Shown here one piece after another: positions 1 to 12,053 of a stretch of 64,000 bases of DNA; the first letter of the stretch is position 1, and each line of letters begins with the position of its first letter. The stretch is from Anaeramoeba flamelloides (lineage: Eukaryota > Metamonada > Anaeramoebidae). The position numbers and the translations under genes were made by a program. The notes beneath the pieces are model-generated. The model worked only from the letters and a program-made list of their open reading frames with translations, had not been told where the DNA came from and did no database searches. The DNA lies in the NCBI GenBank assembly GCA_027625915.1, contig JANTQA010000036.1, positions 863,501 to 927,500 of the forward strand. The letters are read 5' to 3'.

Positions 1-2262
1 GAATATTTTTTTTTGAAAACTATTTTAACAATTTCGAATTCTCAATGAAAAAAAAACGTTATTTAGATAAGATTAAGATTGGAAAACCGTCTTTAATTGC
101 TTTTTTTTTTTGAAGAAGAAGAATTTTATTTATAAAATTAAATCTTCAATAGACATTAGAATTTTGGTTCTCATTTTCATTCATGAGATTTTCTTTTTGA
201 GGAGATTTATTATCAAGAAGATTCGAAAATTTACAAATATATTTTGAAAAGAAAATCATTTATAACTTAAATGTTGGTTATAGTTAGATTTTTTCTTTTT
301 GTGGTTAAAGAAAGTAAAAACAACAAAGTTCATCCCTCAGCACATTGGAAATTAAAGTTTAATTCCCATTTACATCTTGACGATTATTATTACATTTTAT
401 GGTATGTCTTATAATTGATAAATTAGAAAATCTGGTGTTATATTTTTTTTCATTAAAGTGTTATAATATGATATAATTTTTAAACAAAAAAAAATAATTT
501 TTTTTTTCTTCTTTGATCCAGTTATCAATAGAAACCAGCGAATTCAGCCCTCTATTTGACTGATCTTTAAATTGTTTTGATTTTAGAAAATATAAAATAA
601 TAAAACGTTGTAAATATTTTTATTTTTTTTCAATTTTTAGCAAAAGATTATGGGGGTTTGTTGAACCAAAATAGTGAATCGAGAGTTGGTTTTAACAATA
701 TTCTTTTCAAATTTATATATGTTATATTAAAACAAATTCTTCAAATTTAAAACTTATTCGCTGTTTTTTTTTTTTTTTTTTTGAGTACCTTTTGGTAACT
801 ATTTTTTTTTTTCGATTTATTTTTTTATTTTTCTTTCTTCTTTCATTTTTAGATTTTATTGCAATTTAACTTAATCTCTTTAGGATATAAATAAATCTAT
901 TTTATGAGATTTGATCATTTTTTGTTAAAAGTCTAGTAACCAAAAAAAAAAAAAAAAATCCTCTAGTAAATTTACAATCAGATTCAAAAAAAAAAATACC
1001 GCTTGAAATTTAAAAAATAAAGTAAAAATCTATTAACTCTAATACCAGACTACATTTTTAAAGTAATTTTCGGAAATTGATTATTTTTTTTTAAAATTTC
1101 TGATCCATTTTTCTCGTTTTTGAAAAGTTTATAATTCCAACATTTTTCTGAATTATTTCAAAAAAAAATATTTTCTTTGAAAGAAGGAAGAAATCCTATA
1201 ATTCTTTTGAATAAAGTATACCAAAATACATTGTCAAAATAAGCCCATTAAGTTTTAGAACAACTAAGTTGTCAAATCATCTACTTAATTTCTAAAAATA
1301 TTACATCAAATATTTTAAACTTGAAAAAAATAAAATTTCTTGTTTCAAAGAAAAGCCCTAATAAAATTTTTCTTTTTATTGAACAAAAAAATTTACAAAA
1401 ACAATAAAAACACATAATTATCAAGTTCCCCAAAATACTTTTTTAAAACCTGGAAAATTCAACTATTAACCAAAAGAAATAATTTTTTATTTGATTATTT
1501 ATAATTAATAATTAATTACTCTTTCTTAATTTCTTAAGTAGTTTATTAACAACACAAAATTTAAATGTTTAAATAGACTTTATAATTATTTCCCAATTTT
1601 TTTAAAGATTTTCAAACAATAAAACAAATTCAAACAAATAAATCAAAAAAAAAAAAATAATAATAGATAAAATCAAAATAATCAATTTTATTACTAACAT
1701 TTCCTTGTTAATATTCTCAATATTTCTAAAAAAAATATTACCTAATCTTTTAAATTTCAAGAAATTTAATAAATTATTGTGAATAAAATAAATGATCATT
1801 TTATTCTAGATCTTCAAGGATTCAATATACGATTTATTGTTCTTGTATTTTTAAAATAAGATAAAAATTTGAAATGTTATTTTTTCATACAGATTCTCTG
1901 AAATCACTAAAAGTGAGATTACTTCAAAATACAATTTAGGAAATTTTTTTTTTTCCATAAAGATCCAAAAAATCCAACAAAAAAGGATCAGATCTTTTGA
2001 CTGAAAATTTAATTGGGAAAAAATGAATTATTTTCTAAAATGATAACTCATTTTTCTAAAGTTGACAAATGAGTTGGTTTATCAAGTTTAATTGAATCCT
2101 TGTAATAATAAGTGCTCTATCACCTTTAGCATAAAATAATAATAATAAATAAGATTTACAGGTAACTTTTAAAATAAACAGAAAAAAAAAAAAAAAAAGA
2201 ATATTGATTAATTCACAGTCAGTTATTATTTTATATTAAAATAAAAATAAATTTTTAAAAAG
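1..2262. other. AT-rich stretch, no gene seen
   Basis: I see no reading frame with protein-like composition and no repeat shared with the rest of the window. It lies downstream of the Rab stop codon, so its right edge should hold that gene's 3' untranslated region. Confidence 0.5.
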
Positions 2263-5200
2263 TTAACAACATTTTTTCTTTTTTTTTTCATCCTCATCCT
2301 CTAAATTTGTTATGATTTTTTCATCAGCTTTTTTTAATTTTTTTTCTTTCGAATGTTTTTTATAAGATTTTTTTGCACATTTTTTAAAAATTTCTTGAAC
2401 ATTGCTGCCAGTCAACGCAGAAGTTTCGTAAAACAACATATTATTTTCATTGGCAAAATTTTGTCCACTTTCTGTGGATATTTTTCTTCTATCTTCCAAA
2501 TCTACTTTATTTCCAACGAGAATTAAAAGAATTTCATCTTTAACAAATTCTTTCACATCTTTTATCCAGTCATCTACCCTTTCAAATGATTCAGAGCTAA
2601 AAATAATTTAATGATAAATAATAAATAATATTAATCCAAGTGGAAAAATTTTGGAACTTTGAACGAAAATAAAGTAATAAAAAAATTTACCTTGTTACAT
2701 CATATACAATTATAGCACAAGACGATCCACGATAATAAGTTTTTGTCATACTTCGAAATATTTCTTGGCCAGCCTAAAAATTTCAGATGAAAAAATTTGT
2801 AGTATTAATATTAATTTATTTTTAAGTAAAAGATTTTTGAAAAATAAAAAATATTAATTCATTATCAAGACAAAAAAATATTAGGAATTAGAATATATAT
2901 TCGCATTTTTATTTTTTATTATCAAAAATTTTCAAAAAGAATAATTTTTTTTTTGCACTTTGAAACAAATTTTTAATACCTTTTAAAAATTACATAGAAA
3001 AATAAAAACAAAAATGGGACTTTTTTATGAAGTAAATATTTTAATCCGAGATTAAAGAATGATTTTTAATCAATCAAAGTAAATATTTTTTGCATGATCC
3101 ATTCAATTTATATATCATAAGAAAAATATAAAAAGTATTTATAAAAAAAAAAAAATTGTTTTTTCAATTTGTATTATTGTAAATACAAATACCTTAAAAA
3201 AAGAAAAGTGTAACAACATATTTAGAAGTTTGTTTAGGTTGTATATATATATATATATATATATATATGGATAGATAGAATAGCCAAAATCATCTAAAGA
3301 TGTTCGGAAAAAAAAACAAACTAAAAGGGGGTTAAAAAAAAAAATTCTTATCAAATTTTGAGAAAATATCGTCAGTTATTAAATTGGGAAAATATCTATC
3401 AAATCCAAAATTCATCAAATAATGAAATAAATTAAAATACTCAAATTGTGAATAATAAGTTTTAAAGATAAAAAAATTAATTTTTCTCGGATTTTTATTT
3501 GGATTATTGAATTTTCAGATATTTGAAAAACAAATTGCTTTTCATGGCGATTAATTTTTCCAAGGCATGACATATTGTTTTTATAAACATAAACCCCAAT
3601 TCAAAATTTTTAACACACCAAAATTCAATTTGTGAAAAAAAAATCTTATTTAATCTGTTCAAGAAGAAATACCAAATTAGAACCATTCACTAATTGAAAT
3701 GTTAACACTTATTTATAAATTACAATACTCACAAAACAAAAAATAAATAATTATCAATACAAATAAATCATGGGTGTGTTAAAAATTTTGGAGAGAGCAA
3801 AACAAAAAAATACATTTGTAAATTTGTTTAAATTCTATGAGAAATATTGATCGATCAAAAGGTTCGATACTACCAACTAATTTTATTTGAGTTCTTCTGT
3901 TTTGGAACAACTTGACTTTAACCTAATATCAATTGTTCAAAAAAATTTTGATCAAACGAAACAAGTTACGTAATTTAAAAAATGAAATGAAAACAAAAAC
4001 TAAAAGATGAAAAAATGATTTTCATATTGTACAAAAGTCAAAATTTATTTCCAATTTGAATGAAATTGTATTATTGCGATTGTTTGGACCGTTTTAGCTG
4101 TGTGGAAAATTTTGAATTTTAGTTTACTTTAATTTAAAACATGATTATTGAAAAATATCGGGGAAATGATATCTATCGTTTGGTGATTCCATCTGTGATT
4201 TTGACAATTAAAAAAAAAATTAAAAACATAATGTTCTTTTCTCTGGAAGTTTCTACTTCGTTCTTAAAAACACTTGATTTTATTATTGAACATAAATTAG
4301 GCTAAAGTGTATTAATAAACTCTTTTTCAGTCAAAAGTTACCAGTTTTATTGAAGAAATAGAATATATTCTATAAGTTTAATTCGTTATTCTTCTCAAAA
4401 TAAATTTTCAATTTTTAAATCTAGATCATTTTTTCTCATTTTGTAAATTTTTTCAATTTTTAATTTTTTCTTTTTGATTTTCTTTTTCTTTTTTTTTTTT
4501 TTCTTTCCTGTTAAATTTTTTGTTTCTTTTTTTTTTTTAAATTATTCTTTTCTTTTTTTTTTTGAGAAACCAATTTTTAAAAAAAAATGTTTGAAAATCC
4601 AAATTAACATTAAGAAAATTAAGGCTTTGTAATTCCTTTAAAAATTCATTCATTTATATTAAAAAATCTTATGTTCAACAAATTGAATTTCCAAAGAAAT
4701 TGAGAAATTTTGCACTCGACGTTCCTATGAAAGTTGACCCAAAAATTTTTTTAACCATTTTTTTTTTTGAAATTTTAGGTTTGTTCAGGAAACTTGTATG
4801 AATCCCAACTCGAATCTGAAGTTTATTATTGCTCTTATTTCTAAGCAATCGTCGTTTGGTTGATTCCTTAAAAAACAAGTGTATTTTTCATTTTTAGCTG
4901 GTCTCTCCTCAGTGAAATGGAGTTTAATTAAACACTTATAACCTCAAATTTATTTTTTTTTTCTATTTTATTATTTTCAATAAAAAAGTATTACTAACTT
5001 TATATATTTCTTAATAATGTTAAATTTGAAATTTAAAGAAAAGTCTTTAGCAGAAATGCTAAAATAAAAAAAAAATACCCAAAAAATAGGTGTTTTTTAA
5101 AAAGTCTTTGACTTATTAAAAATGGGAGGTTATCATTTCTCAATGATTTTAATGGGTATGTTTTTTTTTTATTACTATAAAACTATCATTATAATAGACC

Positions 5201-8200
5201 CATTGAGTTGTTCCTATTGTGGAGTCCAAAGCCAAGATACAGTTTTTGTGAAATTAAAAAGTTATCATTTTATTATTATTGAGAAAGAAGAGTAAAATTA
5301 TACTCTAGATTGCACTTTTACTAAAATTTTCTTTCAGAAATATAAGTTAAAATCCAGAGATTCCATGATTATTAATGAATTAAAATAATTTCAGACTGTC
5401 TTGATTTAAAATTAATTCATTGAGATTTATTTCTTCGGATTTATTTAGAAAGATTAATCTATCATTTTCATAGGAAAGACACACCCATAAAAATGACAAT
5501 ATTTTCTATAATATTTCTTTATGTTTATATTTTAACTATAAAGTACATACTTTATTTGAGTTTTTTTTTTTTTTTTACATAGAAATATATATTTAGGCAA
5601 TTAGTAAATGACCTGAATTTAAAAAACACCAACTTGATGTATAACTTAAATATCTTCGATTTGCAAATAAGCTAAATTTCAAAAATAGGGAAAGATTTTT
5701 CATCCGAAAAAAATTTCTTTAATTGTTTTTTTTTTTTGAATAATAATGTATTTTACTAAAGTATTTAGAGATAATAACTAATTTAGATTGATTTATAAAA
5801 AATCAGTGTAATCATTTTATTTTTTGAAAGACAAATAAAATAAGAAAAAAATATTAATTATAAAGTTTTCCCCTAATTTTGAAATTTGGCTGAGTGAATT
5901 TTGATTTTTTATTATTTTGAAATATTTTTGCAGGGTGTCGTCAAGTGGCGTAGAGGGCCTAGCTTTTTTTTAATTTAAGAAATAAAAAAAAAATTTCAAA
6001 AAGTAAAAAAAAAGCTAACGGCAGTTTTTCGGGATTCAAAAGAACAAAGTTAAATCATAGATTTTCCATAATTCTTTTAAATTCTGAAAAAGCTAACGGA
6101 GTTTTTTTTTTTACTTTTTGAAATAAACCGAAAATTTCTTAAAATTTTCGGTTTGGTTCAAAAATTAAAAAAAAACTAACAAAAAATCAAAAAAAAAATA
6201 TTTTTTCCAATTTAAATCAATAAATAATTCTTTAATAGTCAAAATAATTGGTTATCCATTTGAAAGATATTTATTAAATTTAAAATGCTTTTAAAATATA
6301 TGGATTTTAACCTCCTAACTGTGAAAAAAAAAATATTCAAATTTTTTCCTATTAAATTGACAAATAAATATTAGGTTGGAAAATTGGATTTTCCAACTTA
6401 AATCATTAAATATCTTGGAAAATAATAATTGAACCAAGATCTTTTATTAGCCAATAGTGTTTATTCTAAGTGAAGTTATCAAAAAGTAAAAAATTAGCAA
6501 AATGTTTAATTTTTTTTTGAAAAAATTTTTTCATGATCGTGTAATGTTTTAAAATTCTGACTCTTTAATCTGAAATTCAAAGGGATATTGTTAAACAATT
6601 GAATAAAAAAATGAATAAAATTTTACATTTTTCGAATATTTTTGAGGAAATTATTTTTTTTTTCAATTAACTGTTGAGAGAAAAATGTTGGACACAGAAA
6701 AATAGTTGGACAGCATTTTTAATTGGGAACATTACTGAAAATGATTTTTAATTTCGATCGTTTGTGAAATAACTAAAGAAAATAACAATAATCTACTTAT
6801 TAGAAAAAGGATTAATGTAATTCTACTTTTTCAAAACCTTATCTCTTATAATCTAAATCAAGTTTAAAAATTAGCATTTTCAGAATTAATAGTAAACTTT
6901 ACTAGAACTTGGATTTTTGTTAAAATAGCATGATCTACTTTAGTTATCAACCATTCAAATGAGTATTCTACATATACCACAGATTAATGAACTTGTAACA
7001 CCTTTAAACCTGGATTTATATAAAAGTCACCTAGTTATCAATAGGATTTGATTTTTAATTTTACTAATGTTCCCAATTAAAAATGCTGTCCAACCATTTT
7101 TCTGTGTCCAACATTTTTCTCTCAAGAGTAAAACCGTTTCACAAATCCAAAAATTAATCAATAATCTTAAATAAACTATTTATAAATGGGAAATAAACCA
7201 AACTGGAAAAATAAGCAAAGATTGGAAAACAAAAAAAAACAAGATTAAGCACCTTAAAACTGTTAATTAAACAGCATATGAGTCTTTGTTGAGAAGGGAG
7301 ATCAAGGTGTAAATGTTTATCTTTTTAAATATAAGCATTTTTCTTGCAAGTGATGGGTGTGATTAGTATTATTCCTTTAAAATGTTGACCCCTAGCACAA
7401 AATGGTTTTTGGATTGATGATTCAGAAAACAATTGGCAATTTTGTTTTTTTTTGTTTGAATCAGCAAAATATTTTGTTTCTTTGAACAGAAATAATGATA
7501 ATATTAGAAAGATCTTCATCCAAAATAATCCAAGTAGATATTTGTTCTTCTTGTTGATAATGTTTAAAAAGAAATGGGTGTGCTAAATCGGTTTTATGGT
7601 AAATGCGAAAGCGTATTTTCATCACAAATACTGTTTTACTCAGGTTCATTTTGTGAAAAGCCTTTTTATTTCAAAAAAAGAGACTTGAAACAAATATTTT
7701 TTTATTTTGATTTTTTTATTTGAACGTTTTATCATTACTCTGATTCATCAGAATATTTGTTAGGGGTTAGATATTGATAGGTTGTGATATTTTGAAAATT
7801 GTGACGAAAAGAAAATTTTTTTCCATCATGTGCCAATTGGATCCATAATTTCCTAAAGCTGCTGGGATCAATTAAAAAGTTGAACTATTCAAGAAGATCT
7901 TTGTAACAATTTTTGGAAAGAGGAGCCGAAAGAAAAAATTGGTTACCATTGTGAAAAAAATTTGGTTCATTAAAAAAAATTGGGTAAGTCAAAAATTTGT
8001 TTTCATTTTTTAAATAGTAAATATTAGCAAAATGATTTTTGATCAAAGTAAAATTTTATGAACAAATCTTACATTTAAGAAAAACCAATGTCATTATCAA
8101 ACATAATTTTCAAAAGTAATGTTATTCCGTTGAATTTTGACCATTTAGAATTACTGTGGATCTCTAAAATACAAAATTTTACTTTTAATTGCTAACTTTA

Positions 8201-9566
8201 CTAAAAATGTTATCTTTTTTTATAAGATTACATTCCAAGATCAAGTTAATCATTGTTTGGGAAGACCAAAAATTAATAACCGTTTTAAATTAAGGTTTGT
8301 CTATGGGGATTTAAACTATTTAAATGGTTTCTAAAATCTTGATATTTTTGGTTATTTTGAAGTTTTGATTGTAAAACATAAGTGGAAAGCAATCTCTTTT
8401 GAAAAAATAGCTTTTTTGGAAGATTTTATGATTCAATTTGGTTTAAAAGGATATTTAAGATTAACTTTGATAAATTTGCGTTAATTAGAAATGATAAATA
8501 TCTTATTGAATTAATAGATTTTAATATATCCTAATAAATAGTTCTCTTATTTTTAGTAAAGTTTACAATTAAAATTCGGTTTTTCTTTTTTAGAGTTCCA
8601 CAGTAATTCCAAATGGTCAAAATGCAATAATTTAATATTACCTTTGAAAATTATTATTGATGGTGACTTTGGTTTTTCTTGAATGTAAGATTTGTTCATA
8701 AAATTTTACTTTGATCAAAAATCATTTTGCTAATATTTACTATTTAAAAAACGAAAACAAATTTTTGACTTACCCAATTTTTTTTAATGAACCAAATTTT
8801 TTTCACAATGGTTAGTATTTTAAATCAACGAAATCTTGGGTACAATTAATTTTGAAAAGATTTTGCAAAAAAAGATCAGAACTAAAAAAAATTGTTAAAA
8901 AAAATTAACAAAAATAGATAATAGTTTTTGTTTTTTTGGCTATGCAAGCACTTTCAATTACCGAGCTGGTTTTCAGGAGTTTTAAAATTTTATTCCAAAA
9001 TTTGGAAAAAAATATTTGGTTAAAAAGAAAAAGTGAATTATTTGAATTGTTTTGGGAAAAGATGTTTTGTAAGCAGAGCTGTTTTAAAAAGTGAAGACTA
9101 AAAGTATTATCCAGCGAGAATCAAACTGCTTAAAAAAGTGAATTAGACAGTTTGAAGTACACTTTTTAACTTTTGGTACTTACTTTTTGCAAACAGCTGC
9201 AAGGCTTGACTGATAATTTTCATCTCAAAAATATTTACGTTTTTCATTTGTAAAGTAAAAACAAAGGTGTTAAATAAAAAGAAAAAAAAAAAACGATTCC
9301 GTACAGTATCCCAAATCTTTAATCGGACAGTTGTTGAATCAAAATCATATTCCATTGAGGTAAAATTAACACCAATTGTAGTGGTTGTGCCTGAATAAAA
9401 TTTTTGTTCAGTTAATTGTACCAAAAGACAAGTCTTGCCAACACCTACAAAAAAAAGGATTGTAAAATATAAAAAGGATTTAATTCTTCAACGTTGATTG
9501 GGAACAAAGAAAGAAAAAAAAAAAAAAATTACCTGATTCGCCTATAACTATAACTTTGAAGGTCAT
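2263..9566 (-). CDS. Rab-family small GTPase, four exons, one 6.5-kb intron
   Basis: Exons on the minus strand are 9566-9533, 9444-9305, 2773-2691 and 2596-2263. Joined they give 196 residues plus a stop, and all junctions are GT-AG and in phase. The protein starts MTFKVIVIGESGVGKTCLL (P-loop GESGVGKT). It has the switch I threonine in TTIGVNF, WDTAGQE at switch II, GNKVDLE (NKxD), ETSAL (SAK-like) and a double-cysteine C-terminus after a Lys-rich tail, which is the usual Rab geranylgeranylation signal. Known family role: a GTP switch on membranes that directs vesicle traffic. The sequence resembles the Rab2/4/14 group but I cannot assign a subtype. Introns are 88 bp, 6531 bp and 94 bp. The long one splits WDT from AGQE and holds several repeats, yet all guanine-binding motifs are intact, so the gene looks functional. 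Confidence 0.9.
3242..3268. repeat. (TA)n microsatellite
   Basis: A run of alternating TA lies inside the long Rab intron. A similar run is seen near 15813-15838. Confidence 0.9.
3805..4070 (+). repeat. Diverged dispersed repeat, copy 1
   Basis: This stretch aligns by eye, with many mismatches and small gaps, to 29040-29310 in the same orientation. Both begin with an A-rich run, then ATTTGTAAATTTGTT, then a TTGATC-ATCAAAA block, a GATAC--TACCAA block and an A-rich end. No terminal inverted repeats are seen. The family is unknown and the divergence suggests an old copy. Confidence 0.4.
5934..6470 (+). repeat. Dispersed repeat E, copy 1
   Basis: It begins near GGGTGTCGTCAAGTGGCG and carries several AACGG / CCGTT-type inverted motifs beside long A or T runs. 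The inner part, with TAACTGTGAAAAAAAAAA and GGAAAATTGGATTTTCC, is matched by the reverse complement of 42690-43105. A third, partial relative lies at 11463-11705. Confidence 0.6.
6668..7130. mobile_element. Non-autonomous TIR element, family A copy 1
   Basis: The left end reads AACTGTTGAGAGAAAAATGT and continues for about 60 bases to GGGAACATTA. The right end is its near-exact reverse complement. The interior matches the copy at 34800-35287 almost base for base. No transposase frame is present, so it is a MITE-type element moved in trans. It sits in the long Rab intron. Confidence 0.85.
7340..7925 (-). pseudogene. Possible coding remnant inside Rab intron 2
   Basis: Three short minus-strand stretches have protein-like composition, unlike random AT-rich DNA, but lie in different frames or are separated by stops. 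One contains SFRKLWIQLAHDGKKFSF, one ISTWIILDEDLSN, and one FCARGQHFKG. I do not recognise the family. It could be a decayed gene copy, a decayed transposase, or a short nested gene with introns that I failed to resolve. Confidence 0.3.
7945..8812. mobile_element. 868-bp foldback element with ~265-bp inverted arms
   Basis: The left arm (7945-8213) begins ACCATTGTGAAAAAAATTTG and passes through CAAAATGATTTTTGATCAAA to AACTTTACTAAAAAT. The right arm (8550-8812) is its reverse complement with scattered mismatches and ends CACAATGGT. About 335 bp of non-palindromic AT-rich DNA lies between. No open frame is found. The structure is that of a long-TIR MITE or foldback transposon, and I see no second copy in the window. 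A target duplication could not be fixed with confidence. Confidence 0.85.
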
Positions 9567-10546
9567 GTTCCTATTCGAAAATGGTGTTCAAAAAAAAGAT
9601 AGATCGTTGTCTTCAATTAAGTTGAGTGTTGGGTTGTTAAATGGCGGAACAACTTACCTGTTTAACAAAAAATTTTTTATAGTAAACAAAAATGAAGAAA
9701 ATGAAATAAGAGTTGGAAAACAATTTGAACTCTGAAAAGTGTTTTAAACTTTTTCCTTTGGAATTCTTATTTAGAACTTCGTGTTTACAAACACTTTGTG
9801 TCTTCAACATAAAATTTTGAAATGACAAAATTTGGAACTTTCGTTTCCAAAGAGTGTAAAAAACAGCTATTGAGAGAAATTTTATCATTCGTTTAGTTTT
9901 TTTAACTATGAAGTAAAATAAAAAAATGGAAAAATGAAAAAAAAAACAAATAGATGACAAATAATTAACGAATTCAGACATTAAAAAGAGAGAAGAAAAA
10001 GATCAAATGTTATTAGACCCAAACTTTTTTGGGTTGTTGAACTATCAATAACCATTTATTTTTGAGATCCTTTTTTTCTTTTTCGTATGTCGAAAAATAG
10101 CAAAACTCCAAAATTCTATTGAAATGTTATAAATTACTTTGGTGTTCGTTTTCCTTGTCAAACAGTTCTTGATCTGATTAACCGCAATCTATAAATTCTA
10201 ATCTCTTGATTTTTTTGATGTCTTTTTAAAATTGTTTTCTATTTTTTTTTCAAAAATCTTTAAAAATGATAATTATCACTCTTTTTTTTTCTATAACACC
10301 AAAGTGTTTTAGAAACTACTAGTGCTACAATAATTCATGTAAACTTGGCAAACCCCCATCTATCAAATTAAAAATCATGATTCTTTTTTTAGCAAGCTTT
10401 CACAAGAAAGGGTTGAAGAAACTAACAGCAAACAGGAAAACAATCTGAAGTTAGTTTTAATCTTTCTACCATTATATACAAAATTCTTTAAATGAACGAT
10501 CAGAGGTTTAAAACTTTTTCTCAAAAAATAGAGATAATATTTAAAG

Positions 10547-10735
10547 CCAGTTTTACTTTGAAGACACAATCTTTCAACCAAAATTAAGGCACAGAAATAA
10601 TCCCAAAAGAAGGCAAATAATTCAATTTCTTGACAAATAATTTGTGTAAAAAAAATTCCAAAAAATGTGCCTTAATTTGGGTTTTTTTTTTGCCTTAATT
10701 TTGGTTGAAAATTTGTTTCTTCAAAGTAGAACTGT
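10547..10735. mobile_element. Palindromic mini-element, family B relative
   Basis: The left end reads CCAGTTTTACTTTGAAGACA and the right end, reverse-complemented, reads ACAGTTCTACTTTGAAGAAA. Both arms continue through TTTCAACCAAAATTAAGGC. The arm sequence is clearly related to, but diverged from, the palindromic element at 39259-39456. Confidence 0.7.
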
Positions 10736-10810
10736 CTGATAATAAATTATTGTTCTAAAAATTAATATATTTCCCTTAAAAATTCCAACAATTACAAAAA
10801 ACATTTAACT

Positions 10811-11299
10811 ACAGTGATCAAAATAATATCTGCCCTATGACTATATACCAGTGTTTCAAAATATAGCCTATGCTTTTTTTGCTTCTTGTTAGGATGGAAA
10901 TACAATTTTCGAATACCCAGCATTGTCCCAGATTCAAATCAATTTTGGAGGTCAACTCTGGATATTTTTAGTAAAATTTAAATTTAGAAATTGAATTTAT
11001 TTAATTGTTTTGTAATTTCCACAATTTTTTATTGAAATTTTTGTTTTTTTGATTATAAAAATTTTCTTGACAAAAATTAACTCTATTTTTTAAGATAAAT
11101 TTTCCAATTTGATACTTTATTTTTAGAATTACTTTTTAAATAAAAGAACTTTAAGAAATCAATGCCATATTTAATTAGGGTTTATTATGGTTTCTTTGAT
11201 CGGTTTATATATAGATCTTTTTGAACAAAAAAAACAACATGATTTTTATTCTAAAAGAGGGATTAAATTTTTCAACATGCATTATTGTGACAATAGTAA
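10811..11299 (+). mobile_element. Non-autonomous TIR element, family C copy 1
   Basis: It begins ACAGTGATCAAAATAAT and ends with TTATTGTGACAATAGTA, a weakly matching inverse end. The interior shares long blocks with 33557-34040, 40673-41155 and 58009-58480, notably TTAAGATAAATTTTCCAATT and TTAGGGTTTATTATGGTTTC. It has no open frame of note. The CAGTG end next to TA is the pattern of Tc1/mariner-like elements. Confidence 0.8.
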
Positions 11300-11462
11300 A
11301 AGTTATCCATAATTTACTATTACCATAAAAGATCAAGGTATTTATTTATTTATTTAATGAAAGGAGTAATTAAAGAAAAATTATCAAATAAAAAATAGAG
11401 TTGAAGAAAAATATTTAAAATATGTATAAAAAATAAAATTACCATTTTCATGACCAAATAGA

Positions 11463-11705
11463 AACTATTTACTGTCGTTGGGTTTTCCAGGATTTGAAAT
11501 AATTCGGTAAAATCAAGGATTTTACTAAATTATTCTTAATTTTGGAAAATCAGCTTTATCTTTTTTTTTTATTTCCCAAATTAAAAAAAAATGCCGTTAG
11601 GTTTTCTTGAGTTTTCTGTTTATTTGAAAAATCGATAGCTTTTATCAATAAAATAGAAAACCTCAAGAAAACCTGGCACTCGACTGCACTTGGCGACACA
11701 TCTTC
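11463..11705 (-). repeat. Dispersed repeat E, partial copy
   Basis: It contains GTCGTTGGGTTTTCC, GCCGTTAGGTTTTCTTGAG and, at its right end, CTGGCACTCGACTGCACTTG followed by GCGACAC. The last part matches the reverse complement of the start of repeat E copy 1 (GTGTCGTCAAGTGGCGTAGA). It is shorter and more diverged than the other two copies. Confidence 0.4.
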
Positions 11706-11993
11706 AGAATACACAGGGGGGCAAGACCCTGATAGAAAGATTCTCGATTATAGATAAAAATTCCACAATCCATGATGATTAATTGATATTCCACGACTCT
11801 TAGAGTGGGGCACTGGGTGCCCGAATTTCGAAGACCAAGTTATTAACCTTCAAAATGTATTTCACCTTTGGCAAAATCTTAAATACTGGATGGGGAGTTA
11901 TATTGAAATAAGAAGTCAAAGAATAAGCACATGTTGAATTGAAAAAGTGTGTCAAAATACTCTGTAAATGGCATTTTTGGCTGATTTACCCCC

Positions 11994-11999
<6 letters not shown>

Positions 12000-12052
<53 letters not shown>
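12000..12052. repeat. (TA)n microsatellite, about 52 bp
   Basis: An uninterrupted alternating TA run follows CCCCCCTATTTATA. It is likely to be length-polymorphic and prone to cruciform extrusion. Confidence 0.95.

Positions 12053-12053
<1 letters not shown>

Larger units (their letters stand above)
2774..9304 (-). other. 6.5-kb intron 2 of the Rab gene
   Basis: The donor reads GATACT|gtacgg and the acceptor aaatttttag|GCTGGCC. The flanking codons give an unbroken WDTAGQEIF. Other introns in the window are 48-217 bp, so this one is about thirty times longer than its largest neighbour. It contains an inverted-repeat element (6668-7130), an 868-bp foldback element (7945-8812), a copy of a dispersed repeat (5934-6470), a faint older repeat (3805-4070) and a stretch with protein-like composition (7340-7925). 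Element insertion is the likely cause of its growth. Confidence 0.8.
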
